This document shows, piece by piece, positions 1-12,760 of a stretch of 64,000 nt of DNA. This DNA is from Rhopalosiphum padi (Eukaryota > Arthropoda > Insecta > Hemiptera > Aphididae). Within the stretch, counting starts at the first letter, position 1, and each line of letters opens with the position of its first letter. A program made the position numbers and the translations under genes. The notes beneath the pieces were generated by a model. That model had not been told where the DNA came from, ran no database searches, and saw nothing but the letters and a program-made list of their open reading frames with translations. Location of the stretch: contig NC_083598.1 of NCBI RefSeq assembly GCF_020882245.1, forward strand, positions 46,289,858 through 46,353,857, written 5' to 3'.

Positions 1-2029
1 ATTGTTATTGGTGTTTTTTAAGAACGCATCCATCAAATCCAATACTCTTATAATTATTTTCAACTTTACGGAATGCGAGAAAGCTTAACGATTTAACGAC
101 AGACATACGTATAATATCCAAAGCCAACAGACGTTGTTGAAACGGCGCAGTAGTATATTAGTACGCAGTTAAAATACGTAATCATCGTTTTGACAATGGA
201 GTGTATTGAAGTGTTTGTTCTATTACTCGTATATACAGTTTGACTTAAAATAATTAATACTTTTACCCGGAATAATATAAATTAACTTGAAATTATAATA
301 TTAATCACATTATTGCTATCACAACATCTTGATAAAACAAATTTCTGAATAAACAGACAATGAGAGCGCAAGAAAACTTATCCGGGAGATTTTAAATTTA
401 AATATATCAATCTACATCCGAGATGAATGTTGTTGTTATGTACATCACTCATTATTGTAGATTGCATGATAATACGACTACGGTACAATATTTGCAATGA
501 TATTACTTTGTTTAAAAATAATATAACAAAATTGAATATTAAATATGTGTATTTTATAATACTACGTACTTTACTATTATTATTTAATATTTTATTCCAC
601 GGAACTCCAAACTATTTATTTATATAATACGTACAATACGTACTATAATTATTATTTAACATGTTATTTCGTGGAACAACAAACTAGTCTCCATATTATT
701 ATTAATCTAATTTCAATTTTGTTATAAATAAAACGTTTTGTTCGTCAAACAAAAAAGTTCTATCCCAAAGGTTATACATAACTGTTTGTAGTTAATTTGA
801 ATATTTTCAGAACGAAATAAAAACGTAAAACACAAAGTATAATAATATGTTTCAGAGTTATTATATAGTAGGTAATAAAACATATAGGCTAACGATAATA
901 TGGCCGAGGATTAAGGGCAGCTCACTGTATGTAGGAGAGAAAAACATTATAAAACGATGACGATGCTGTAATTATATGCCCTACACGGTGCACTGCAGTA
1001 GAGTAATTCAAATAAAATAATATTATATATTTTTATACACTGCGCGGTGTTGTACACATTTCTTTTATTTTTGTTATAATAAGTGTGAACGGCGGGAACA
1101 TTAATAATATTAACGATCATAAAGTATATAATATACGAATGGAAAAAAAAAAAAAAAGTACTTTACAAAAATACCACGAAGGTCACATTATTATTTTATC
1201 CGAAACAACATTTTCACCTAACCTAACCGATCCAATAAAATATAATTTTGTGCTCGTAAATACTATTTTTATTATTACCGACGTGCATAAATTGAAAAAT
1301 AATATCGTATATATAAGTATACATATTAAATTGTAGACAAATGTACGATATTTCACAATATGCAAAACTCGAAATAAAAAAAACGGTTTATTCATTCCTA
1401 TGGATTATAATATTTTTTAATATAACGTATAAAACACAGAGTTCCTCATCATCGTGTTTGTCCACTATACCTACATATCCGCCCACCCGCCCCCGTCCTT
1501 CAAATCATCCGCCCGTCACATCATCTTGACTTTGCGCAAACTATTTGTACATCATGTTTAATAATAATACACCACTCGGCGGAAAGTTAATAAAATTGGC
1601 CTTTAATAAATGTATTTTTAATTTTTTTTTACATAAATTAGCGCTATTAATCAGCCGGAATCAATGCGAACACACGAACGTATATTATTCATATTTTTAT
1701 TTGCATTCGAATATCGGTAAGCCGTCATAAGGCGCATGCAATATAAAATAAATAACATTATGTAACGACACGAGATAGCTACACCAATATATGTATATAA
1801 TTATTTTCCGAAATCGTATTTCATTTATTCGCCGGGACACTTTTGAAAAGCTGTAGATGGGGGGGGGGTGTGATTTTTGGGTCGTTTTCTTCGGGCCGCG
1901 TTATATCGAAAAAAAATGTATATTATTATATCACATAATATCATCTGCAGCTGATAATTGGCGTCGATCGTCTCGTTAACTCACGTGCAGCAATCGCGCG
2001 GGAAAAATCTTATCGAAACACCAATTATC
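1..2029. other. AT-rich non-coding DNA
   Basis: I see no gene here. The stretch is AT-rich, with an A14 run at 1143-1156 and a G10 run at 1859-1868. The open frames are 60-83 codons, low in complexity and rich in I, N, Y and K, as AT-rich chance frames are. The words CCTAACC at 1217-1228 resemble the insect telomere repeat but amount to only two units. Confidence 0.6.
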
Positions 2030-2760
2030 ACTTTGACAGTAAAAAAATCACACGGTTTTTTCCGCGCGTTGATGAGAAATCAATAGACGAGGAAAAAAAA
2101 CCCCCGAAGAGGGGTGGAGAACACGACACCCTCTCGCAGTCCCTCAACCGCCGCGAACACGACGCCGCCGCCGCCGCCGGTGCTGCGTCTATACTGCAAT
2201 ATAACGTAAATCGGTAGTTAAACGCGCGCGTGTCGTCGGCGCGAAACGTATAAATATTGAGATTTTGTAACGACACGAGTTATTTCGTTTCGCTTTCGGC
2301 GAGTAACCCAAACGAGAAACGACGTGGACTGCAGACCCGCCGCCGCCGTCGTTTATTCGCATCGATTTATTCCGCTCGTTGGCGAGCGGCGCGCCACGCT
2401 GACGAGGATTAATAAATTAAAAATGCGCGACGTCGGCGAAAATATCATAGCCGCGCGCCCGTAATAACATTATAAACGGCAATGACACGCGGTGTCAATA
2501 CTTGTGCCGGCGGTGAAAGTATTAACACTGTAATGGAATAATTATTGTAGACGGCAAAACTCAATTGATGCCGCCGTTATAATTAATGGTATCGGGGCCG
2601 CCGCACCGCGCGTCTCGCGATCCGAAAACCGAAAACGCTCGTCGTCCGACGGCGCGGGAATCTTAATGAGTCGCCGACGAGACCGCGGACGAAATGCCGT
2701 CAAGCACGCGCGGGCGACACCGAACGAACCGTTCAGGACCGCAGCAAAAGCTTCTTATTT
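2030..2760. promoter_or_regulatory. CpG-rich island
   Basis: The block is much richer in G+C and CpG than its flanks, with a (CGC) tract at about 2163-2180 and many CGCG, GCGC and CGACG words. Homeodomain-type TAATTA-like words lie near 2580. No reading frame supports a protein. Dense CpG in an otherwise AT-rich insect genome suggests a regulatory element or promoter, but no TSS or splice site could be fixed. The function is an inference from composition only. Confidence 0.4.
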
Positions 2761-4435
2761 CGCGGTGCACTGATACTTAATCGTTGTAATATTGCGCGTA
2801 ATTAGTTATTTTACTATATATGCCTATTACACGGGTACAGAAACCCGACGTATTTCAATATAGTGATTTAGTTTGAAACGCGAGTGATTTAAAAATGTAC
2901 GCGATTCACTGGACTTGTGGCCGAAAACAGGATAAGTTACGACTCTATAATTATAGCCTACAGGTATAGGCGCTCGTCTTGTGTCGTGTGCATTTAAGTC
3001 TATAGTATCGCAATAATATATTATTATGTTTGTCGATCGGATAAACCAACTATAAAACTGATTACCGTAAAAATATCAAAATAAGTATCTACGATAACCG
3101 CCGACCAAGTGGATGACATATTGTGAGCGTACTGATTCCGTATTAAGTAGTAATAATAGTTTATTTTATCTTATTTAATTTGAGTGTTATATAAAATAAA
3201 ATTCATATATATATAAATGTTTGTTTTTCGTTATCGACGTTTTCATAATATTAAACGTAGGTATATAGGTAAATTGTTAAACTTATGATTTTTTTTTCTT
3301 ATTAATAAATACTTCAAATGTTATTAAAATTTAAAGTGTGAATGTCCTTCTAATAACAATGCGTTTTACGTTTAAAATTATTATAGGTCTTGTGGTTATT
3401 GATTTATTGTATATACATATAGGTATTAATAATTAATGTATGTTAAACTCTAAGGCTAAGATAATATTTAAATATTATAATTTTGTAATAATTTAATGAT
3501 ATTTAAATATGAAGGCCGTTAAGAGAACAGTAAGTATACCATTCAAATAAATATAACAATTTAAATTTTTAATGTATGTTATTAATTAATTAAGTACATA
3601 ATTAACCGAAAAATTAAACAATACATTTATGATTAAAGAATTTACTTTATTCATTTCTATTGTTTAATCTTTTTTTTTTACAATTTTGAATTAAGAACTA
3701 CTCTCGTTTATTTTCTAAAAAAAAAAAGTACAAAGAACTAAATGAATTATAGATATATATACATTGAAAGTCCGAGTAATCGTCCTCGCCGTCGAGGTGG
3801 GTAACGGGTGGTGGATTGCCCCTATTTCGCCGTCGTGTCCACGAACACCACGCTTTATACATTATATTACACGCCAATGTCGTATTGGATAAAATATTCA
3901 TGAGGGAAAATTGTCTTTTTATTGCCGTCTTGAGATCTGGTCGTGCAGGACAAGGGCTTAGCATTATGCTGCTCATCCTAATATTTTCTTAAGAAAAAAA
4001 AACTGCTTGCAAAAACGAACGAGTGTAAATCAACATACATCAATAGGTAAGTATATTATCTTAAACGATTACTGTTTAAGACGACCCGACACAACCTCGT
4101 CGTATACCCTCACGAGGGTAGAAAATTCGTGTCGATAACGTTTTTGCGGACCTATAAAGCCGGTAATACCTATATTATCATAACAAAAACATAATATACA
4201 TAACATTAACGTGTAGACATATAACTCGTCGATTCAAAGGAAAGTCATCGCTGTCGGTTTCTATAGAGAAACGTCGTCGATAGTTCTATGACACTATATA
4301 ATATATACATTACAGTATAATAATATAATATTATATATATATGTATACATCCTGTGTATAATAGTATACCTAAAGTTCGTGTCGTAGCGGTGCGACCTCG
4401 TCGCCACCTTTTTATACATTTATAATAATATAAAA

Positions 4436-4493
4436 ACACACACACACACACACACATAATTATTAGATACATATACATATATATATATATATA
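4436..4493. repeat. (AC)n and (AT)n microsatellites
   Basis: An uninterrupted AC run spans 4436-4456 and an AT run spans 4477-4493, with a short spacer. The compound dinucleotide repeat is probably length-polymorphic. Confidence 0.9.
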
Positions 4494-4595
4494 CATCTAT
4501 ATCATATATACATTTATTTAAATATTTGTAGTTAAGCGCGGACACCACGCGTGTACATTCCGAGATCACACCGCGCCCGCGCGTTATTATATGAC

Positions 4596-4642
4596 TATTA
4601 TTATTATTATTATTATCATTACGTGTGTGTATGTGTGTGTGT
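4596..4642. repeat. (TAT)n and (GT)n microsatellites
   Basis: A TAT trinucleotide run spans 4596-4616. It is followed by a GT run at 4623-4642 that is broken by a single AT step. Confidence 0.9.
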
Positions 4643-5199
4643 ATACTTAACGTGCGTATAATAATATTATACAGTACCTACTGACGTTCCGACGATTTAC
4701 GATCTACCTCTGTACAAACACCGTGTTTCGCAGTCGGGGTCGTCGGTCAGCAGCGACGCGCCAGTAAATATACGCATGCCGAAGTATACCAATATTATAT
4801 AACCAGCTAGGTATATACCTAACGCAGTCGATAATGCCTATTTACTATAAGACACGGTTAGGTGTGTGTGCGCATATATTATATAATGTCGTCTTCCACA
4901 GCCACGACGTCATATTATTATTATTATAATATAATTAAATGTACCTACCTATACGTGACGTGTATATGATTGTCCACACCGGCAGCGGTATAAACGGTAC
5001 TACGCGGGTATTACACGTCGACGATAAACGATTATATAATCATTATTATTCCGCGTTGTACCCAAACCGCCGCATAGGCAGACTTGTTAGACACATTATA
5101 ATATAATATTAAATACGTATACCATATATTATACTACGTCTACCGGAGGATTTGTATTCGCGTATGCGTCGGGAATGATATCGTTATTGCTGTGTGATG

Positions 5200-6075
5200 C
5201 GTCTGTCCGGACGTATTACGCGCGCTCAACGCGTGTGTGACGCGCGCGTGTATAATAATTATTAAACAAAACGTAATGCGCGTGCCGTCGTATATTATTG
5301 TTATTACTTATTAGCCTATTGGTATTATATTGCAGTATATAATATACGTAACGTAAACTCTCGTCGCGTCCGGAAATCTGCTGCCGCTGTGGGGAGGTGG
5401 TGAAAAATAGTGTAATCAATTTGGGAAAACGCGCGTAATCCGACTTCAGCCCGTGCGCGCGTGCGCGTTCCCGGTCGGTCGGGTGGCGAGTCGTGTCTGC
5501 CGGGTCGGGGAGCGAGTGTTGTGTGGTGGTGGGGGGAGGGGGGTGTAGCTGCGAGGGGACGCGGCCCTCCGCAACAAGGTCTCGCGCTCGCCGAATTGCA
5601 TAATAAAATATTTATGCCCCATGCGCGCGACATGCGTCGTATACGACCGTGTACATTATACATGTGCACCGTACAAGCCCCCGAACGCTGTGTGTATTAT
5701 TTCGGTATTAAATCTGCGAATTCAATTTCGCCCGTTTAATAATTTCCATCATATATATATGTATATATGTAAATATGTATACAAATATTCGTATTATATG
5801 ATATATATATATATATATATGTACAGCGTAGTTAGAGCAGTGCACCTACCACCTATATGATATTGTTGTCAGCCGTCGACGACGTCGTTGAATTAATCAG
5901 TTAGCAATATTCCTACGTCGTCGTCCCCTCGCGCGGTTTAATTCGTGCGCGCCTGTATGTATGCACTCGTCGTCTATATATATATATATATTATAGGCGC
6001 GCGCGAACGATAGTAAACATCGCTCTCGTAATTCTCGACAAAACGGTGCCGGTAAACGCGGTTACTGTTTTTACG
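5200..6075. promoter_or_regulatory. CpG/GC-rich island with G-tract
   Basis: This is one of the most GC-rich segments of the window, peaking at 5440-5600. It has a G6-A-G6 tract at 5531-5543 and several further GGG/GGGG runs within 60 bases, so G-quadruplex formation on the + strand is possible. Overlapping frames on both strands (92 and 114 codons) are R/P/G-rich shadows of the composition, not recognisable proteins. A second CpG patch lies at 5870-6070. A distal enhancer or an undetected promoter are both possible. Confidence 0.4.
5801..5820. repeat. (AT)10 microsatellite
   Basis: This is a perfect dinucleotide run. Another TA run lies at 5975-5991. Confidence 0.9.
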
Positions 6076-9000
6076 GTATATGTACCTGCATTATAAAATA
6101 CCTATTACTCACCCTATATATGTGTATAAATTGCATCGCGGCTCGTGGTCGCGACTATACAGCAAGGGGATGAAAACCGTAATGATTTTATGGAGTCCTA
6201 TTCCTCGGAATATTATCGAATCGAGGAGGGTTTTGATGTTTCGGTATCCGCCATCTATTTCAAGACTCGGCTGAAAAGGACATAATGTATATTACGTAAT
6301 ATAAACGTAAAAATTAGATTTAACTACTTGTTATTACTGTTATTACGTACCACCTTCTTATGCGGTCGAAATATAATCAAGTATTATATAGGTTACCACG
6401 TACTCTACGTATTACGAGTAGAAGACTATAAAAACGTGTTAACCGTCGTAATTTACCATTAATTTAATAACAAAAACCGATTAAAATAAAACTTTTAAAT
6501 TATAGGATTTATTAAAACTAGAAATTATCTGTGAACACCAATCATTTTGATGAGATCTCGGTCCATGATTTTTAGCTCTCACACCGATTCACTTCGGTAC
6601 GGGATGGTTCGAGGGATAAGGCAGACCCACTGACCCCATATCCACGACGTAATTATCGTATAATTAACGATTTGAATTTTGATTATTTTAGGCGCCTGAC
6701 CAATATTTTAAGTGGCTGAAATAAAACCTAAACCCGATACCCACACTGTGATATCATGTACCTAAACGTGCTGTATCCGGCGCCATACAACACGTACAAT
6801 AATAATCGGTAACAAATACAATTCATTGATCGATTAGCGTAATAGATAATAATGAGTACTGTAAACTATACGAAAAACTCGATTTCTGTTTTACCGACAT
6901 CCTAACGCATACTGTATACATATGTATTATATTATGTATATAATATAAGAGGATGATATGCCGACGCGCTATATTGGTATACCTATAATAATACTGGACG
7001 CTCAGAATCCAAATATCTTCCGGTTCAATCGATTTAAATAATTTTCTAATAATAGCAGCATTCTTTCTAATTCAATAACACGTAGATATATGTATTATTA
7101 ATTCAAATTTGCGTTTACTGTCACGTTATTAACATTTATTATTTTCTAGGATTTTCCAACTCGTTATACAGGTTTTTTTTATGGCAGTCATCATTTCCAA
7201 TATTTCGTACTTTTTCTGAAATCCTACGAAATTGTTAAATTAAATACGTCATAAAATACATTTCTGTCAATGTACTTCTGCAAGTGTAATTGTTCGTTGC
7301 TTAATTTTTGAACATAATTTTCCAAATGATTTGTGTAATCGTATTGATAAGACGGGTGTGGTATATGTAAACAACACATTATAATAGGTATATCTGGTAT
7401 CTATAGATTTTACGCTGAGATTATTATCATAGTTCGGTCGCTCACCGTCATAATCATTTAGGTCTCTTTTAATAAATTTGTCCGCAAGAACGTATAAATT
7501 AAGTCGTGAAAACGAAATGGTTTTAAAGTTAACAACATGGAAAATTGTGCATAGAGGCTAACGGTGTGCGTTTTTCAAAAAGTCTTTGTCATATTGGCGA
7601 TTTAGCCAAATAGTCATATATAGTATATTATACTGCATACAGCGAGACGTGATCGTGTAATAAAATATAATAATACGAACAGAATATAACATGTGTTATA
7701 ATCTGGTCTGTTGAGTATCACATTTAAAAATAAAATAAAATTATGTTTCCGCACATCATTGCTGTATAACAGTGCAATTATTATAGTGGGTGTACACAAA
7801 ATACATTCTCTTCTAGCGTTCTAGCGCGCACGTACAACACTATATTATAACGATGTTTTATGTCAAGCTCACGAGTATAATACTATATATATATATATAT
7901 ATATAGAGTATATAACGCTGACATTCCGGAACAATTGCATGATACGAGACTTGATGAGTGGAATACAAAAATACTACACATGTACCATACTCGTATTGTA
8001 GGTGTATAATATGATATATTATAGTGATGTATATATTAAAATATATACTATTGTCGCAATTACGTATAATTCTGTAAACATGTGCATCGCATGAATATTA
8101 ATCGGTAACGTGCGTTGTCTAGCTTATTATTATAAATTGTTTTGTCAAACTTTGAATTCGGAATGTTAAAAAAAAAAAGGTAGGCAATAACAGTGGGTAC
8201 CGTTCGGCTGCTGTACATTAGGTCTCGAGTGGGTCACTCATATTATGGTGTTAAATTTGAATTCAATGATACATCATCGTTGTATACGAAAATCAAATGT
8301 TGACGGTTTATATTATTATTATATCTGTAAAGTGTAAATATATATTTCGTGGTATGTTGTTTGATATAATAGTTATTATTTTATTAAAGACATTATTTAT
8401 ATTACTTTTAGTATTACAGTAGCTTAATAAACAATTTTCCGGAAATATTACATTTATTATATTATAATAATAATTTATATTTATAGGTATACCATATTTT
8501 ATCAACCTATATAACTCGAAATTTAACAACATCTTTCTGTAAATAATATAAATAGTAAAAATAGATTTATTATATAAATAGATAATAATATCTTAAAAGA
8601 AATTGACATTTATGGGAAAAAAACTAAAACAATTTAAATGTTTTCTTGTAGTGCCTATAAATAACTCAAGAATACTTACTACAAAATAATTTACTGATTT
8701 CACGATATTTATGAATTTTATCGAAATTCCAACTTTAAACGCTTATAAACAAAATACAAATGTTGTGACAATATTTTCGACATTTTTTAATTAAAATTTA
8801 ACAAATTTTAAATTACAAACTAGATCCAATTTGACATCCGAAACCACATCCACCCCTCATTTTTGGAAATTTGAAGTATTTTATCGACAGCTCGTTCTTG
8901 AAAAAAAACCACGTCGTTGTAAAATCAATATATAATATATCGCTCAGCCTATAGAATCTGAAAAAAAAAATAGTTTTATTATTTGTGTCATTAATATTAT

Positions 9001-10020
9001 TTTATTATTAATTAACTTCCGTTGAATGCGTGTAATCGTATTATTATTATATTATTATGTTTTACCTAGGTACGAGCATAATCGCTAACATCGTTAGGTA
9101 AAATTATATCGCTAAAACAAATTATTAAAGTGCGCTTAACGTTGATAACCTTTACACGTTAATCCATTACCCGATATCCCGATCCATTATATAACGCGCA
9201 TATCCAATATTTTACGTGTAACTATCGACACGCGTATAATATCATAATAGTTATATAATTTAATAAATAATAACCTATATAATTGTGACCCATATTGATT
9301 GATGAAATAAAAAATAAAAAATGCTGCGAGGTAGTGGAACAGTCGAGATAATATTATTATTTTCTTCGAAAAAAAAACCTAGAAAATAAGATTAACGACC
9401 ACGATAAATAATAAAATATTATAATGTATAGGTAATAGTATAATATATTACAATATTATAATACCGATTACCATTGTATATAGAAATACCTATGCGAATA
9501 TATAAATTTTATTATTTTATGTGTACTAACTGCGCGCTATATACATATTATATTATATTATATTATACGTGTTATGCGTCGTTTTGTATACTCATTATAC
9601 CTTTTTAAGTAAATAATTATCAATTATATTATGATATACTTTCACGATTTAATTGGACGAACAGAAGACATTTACAACGGTATTTTTCATTTAATTTTAT
9701 TGTTTCATGGGAAACATTGCTGTAATCTGGAGAATACGGCGGCAGCGCCGTCAAATAAACACACTAATAGAGCATGCAGCCTCTATTATTTCAGTGAATG
9801 TGTTTAAACTCCCCCGAGCGGAACTTTCTACAAACGAAAATTATTCCACGTGCAAAACGCAACGGTTGTATAGTAGGTGCGCAGGTACAACTGGGTAGGT
9901 GGACGTATACGTATAGGTACACACACAGCTATATAGCAAGGTATACCTTACCGCGGGTTATTTATATGTACAGGCGCCAAGCCAATCCGCTGTAGGCTTT
10001 ACTCCGCGAGACGTTTACGA
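6076..10020. other. AT-rich non-coding DNA
   Basis: I see no gene. Inside it are a (TA)11 run at 7884-7905 and a short GC-richer patch at 6540-6660. A segment at about 8817-8962, with less repetitive wording, may be a decayed dispersed repeat. Around 9700-9900 sits a small non-AT-rich block with a hairpin word (ACGGCG 9736-9741, CGCCGT 9746-9751). Confidence 0.5.
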
Positions 10021-10720
10021 CATATTATTTTCATGAGAAATTCCGTTTTACTGCATGGCCGGAATGGGGGCAAAATGCACCTAACCGCGGCGTTCGCGCG
10101 CAGTTTCTCGTGTTTTCGCGACGGGAAAAAAAAGAATAACCGTCGAAAGCGGTTCTCTGCAGCGCAGCGGTGAATCGATAAGACAACTGCTGCAGCAGCA
10201 GGTATATATATATATATATACGTACACACTCCCAGTACAGTAGGTATACATGTATATATAAATGCAACGGCGTTATAAATAATTTTGGGTAATGTCCGTG
10301 TTTATTAAAACATAATTTGACATTTTCCGCAACGTATCAGGCGATATAAATAAATAATATCGGTCCGCGGGGGTAACTGCCACTTTTCCAGGGACGCGCG
10401 GGGAGAGCGGCGGTATCGTTGTAATATTTTCCTCGGCGCGGGCCTTAATGAGAAAATGCCGCTTGACGTCGAATTTAATAATAATAATAACAATAACAAT
10501 GATAATAAAAACCATTTTTTTCACCGCCTCCTCGGGGACACGAGAGCGCAAAACATTTTTTTTTTCTTTTTGTCTCGTACGCGGTCGAAAAACGAGTGGG
10601 AAATCGTAACGCGCAGACTGCAAACGCTGCTGCAGCGACCGTATCTATAGTCCTATTAAATAAACGGGCTGCGGCACTATCGCGAAACGTTGGTCGTCCG
10701 GTGCTATGATGTAAAAAGGG
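10021..10720. promoter_or_regulatory. CpG-rich island
   Basis: G+C and CpG are raised in two lobes, 10040-10190 and 10360-10680, separated by a TA run (10203-10220) and AT-rich DNA. Five overlapping open frames of 64-116 codons on both strands reflect the lower stop density of this composition, and none resembles a known family. The block is read as a candidate regulatory element. Confidence 0.35.
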
Positions 10721-11336
10721 TGTTCCGTAAGAAGACATTACACTCGATCCGTGAAATATGATTTTGATACCATAAAGCTATCAGTGTAACTTAAACCTAT
10801 TAACCGGAATCGGTGTCGGCACAGCTATATATAAAACGTAGGGCTTGGCGACAATTTTTTTTTCCGCAACACCGCCACACTTAATCCCTTTCCATTTTGT
10901 TTCCCATTTATTTCAATTCACGAGCACGTCGCTATACCACACCGATTCGTTTTAGTCTATTAGTTAAGGGTTTATGTTATAGCGTAGGTATATTTGCTAA
11001 TTATTATACATTGCATAATATAGCAGAATATAATAGCTAAATACGTACATTTGTTTTATGCATCGAGAATTCCGAGTATAAAATATATTAGGTGTTGTCT
11101 TGTTGCTAAAATGCTTGATATCATTTTACATTTTTTAGCGTTATTCTTCCGGTCTCTTGTTGTTATTTTCGCTAATTTACATGATTCAGAAATATTTTAT
11201 GTTGTTCATAAATCGTACAGCTTAATAAGTGAATAGTCACGTAGAAAAACATAACATGGCAAATTTACCGGTATTTAACCATAGTTAGAGCGCGAGCTAT
11301 ACTACATAACGACTTGTGATAACCTAAGATATGACC
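10721..11336. other. AT-rich non-coding DNA
   Basis: Nothing gene-like is seen. The last eight bases (11329-11336) serve as the left target duplication of the adjoining hAT-type element. Confidence 0.5.
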
Positions 11337-11598
11337 CCGTGGTTCTCAACCGGTATGTCGCGTAGTGTCGTGATGCGCGTTGCCAACAAAAATGTTTTTG
11401 ACAACTTTTTTTATTTTTATAATATTTCTATTTTATTTTTAACAGAGTCCTTTCATACTACCTACTATTTATTTTTTTTCACTAAATAATTTATGTTTTT
11501 TTTTTAAATTTTATAAGAAATCTATGTTAGTTGTTTTAAATCTATTTGGATTAAGTTAAGGTGGACTCTGTTAAAAAAAAAAAATCCAAAAACCATTG
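11337..11598. mobile_element. hAT-type MITE (262 bp)
   Basis: The left end reads CCGTGGTTCTCAACCGG, matching the widespread hAT terminal word CAGTGGTTCTCAACC with one early substitution, followed by GTCGCG words typical of that MITE group. The right end, ending AACCATTG at 11598, is a diverged inverted copy (about 8 of the last 11 bases match). The flanks are ATATGACC (11329-11336) and ATCTGACT (11599-11606), identical at 6 of 8 positions, as expected for an aged 8-bp hAT target duplication. There is no transposase frame inside, so the element is non-autonomous and its ends are decayed. Confidence 0.6.
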
Positions 11599-11890
11599 AT
11601 CTGACTGATCTGAGTCATAAGACTACGGATTCTGAAGTTTTTACTATATAATATATGACATAACATGTATATTTCATAAACTATTGGACCCTTGTGGGTA
11701 CGATTATATGTGCGTATAGTAGTGTAATATCAATACATCCTTTTATTAATAGTAATTTTCAAAATCCGTAACCGTGTTTGACCTTGTAAAGTCGACGTAG
11801 AACGGATCGGTATACGTATATATACGCACTCATCGCGCACAATTTTAAATCGGTATATATATATATAGACACCTATATATTATTTTGATC
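11599..11890. other. AT-rich spacer
   Basis: No gene is seen. Short TATA runs occur near 11815 and 11857. Confidence 0.5.
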
Positions 11891-12760
11891 TTTTAGACGC
11901 TACAAAAACCGTATAGTCCCGCACTCCCGCCCGCCTACAGTATGCGCAGATAAATAGAGGTAACAATCCCGCGAAATATATTGCACACGCAGCGAACGAC
12001 TGCTGCTACGTGATTTCACGCGATACAAATTGGCAAGGCGGTGGATAACGAATCGACGATGTTGTGCGCGGGGACGGCGGACGGGGCCTTTGGGTGCTGC
12101 GAGAGGTTGGGAGGTCGGAGTACGACCTTTGGCACTTCTATCAATCGTCTCGCCTTTCAAATATATACACAACTGCAACACTTTATACATATATATATAT
12201 ACGTGTATTATTATACTGTATACAACCCTCATCGTATAGTCCGAGCTTTTCTTTTCCAATCGTTTTCGGAGGTGAAGTTTACCCCCTCCGTCGACCAAAC
12301 GCTCGTGCGCGACGCCGAAGAAATCTTTAATTTAAAAACCTCGATGAAGTTTTAATAGTCCTGCCACCGCTCACCCCTATCCGGAAACCTCGGAGTTCCG
12401 CCCCGCTCTGCCCGCCGTCTCTTTCACGCAGCCTCGCGCGTCGCGCACTGTTCATATCGATCCCACGATAAATCGTGACAAACGATCCGCCGCTATACTG
12501 TTTCTTAATGGCCCTTTCTCACTCCGCCCGTGACACAATCTCATTTCTTTTTTCGGCTACGGTCGTGTACCGCTGCGGCAAGTGAGCAGACAGGTATCTA
12601 AATCGTTTTCCCCGTCGCTCTGGTGTAGGTTTACTTTGAAAATATATTATGCACAAACACACACACACACGCGCGCGCGCACCGAAAAACGCGTGTGTCG
12701 TTGACTCGCGATAACGGATCTGCCGTATACGACTATTATACGAGAATAATAATAATATTA
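11891..12760. promoter_or_regulatory. CpG-rich island
   Basis: The segment is GC-rich, with peaks at 11925-12130 and 12240-12560. Overlapping frames of 69-132 codons run on both strands, with R/S/P-rich products and no recognisable domain. It includes a compound AC/GC repeat, listed separately. This is a candidate regulatory element; no promoter direction could be decided. Confidence 0.35.
12657..12680. repeat. (AC)7(GC)5 alternating repeat
   Basis: AC repeats (12657-12670) pass directly into GC repeats (12671-12680). This gives an uninterrupted purine-pyrimidine alternation that can adopt Z-DNA. Confidence 0.85.

Larger units (their letters stand above)
2761..5199. other. AT-rich DNA with simple repeats
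   Basis: No gene is visible. The second half carries several microsatellites, annotated separately, and moderate CpG patches around 4700-4780 and 4960-5070. An AG|GTAAGT word occurs near 4044, but no coding frame leads into it. Such words are common here because TAGGTA is an over-represented word. Confidence 0.5.

Noticed and set aside
4040..4055. AG|GTAAGT donor words in AT-rich DNA (also 13128, 41324, 48936)
   Set aside because: They arise from the frequent TAGGTA(A)G words and no open exon leads into them.
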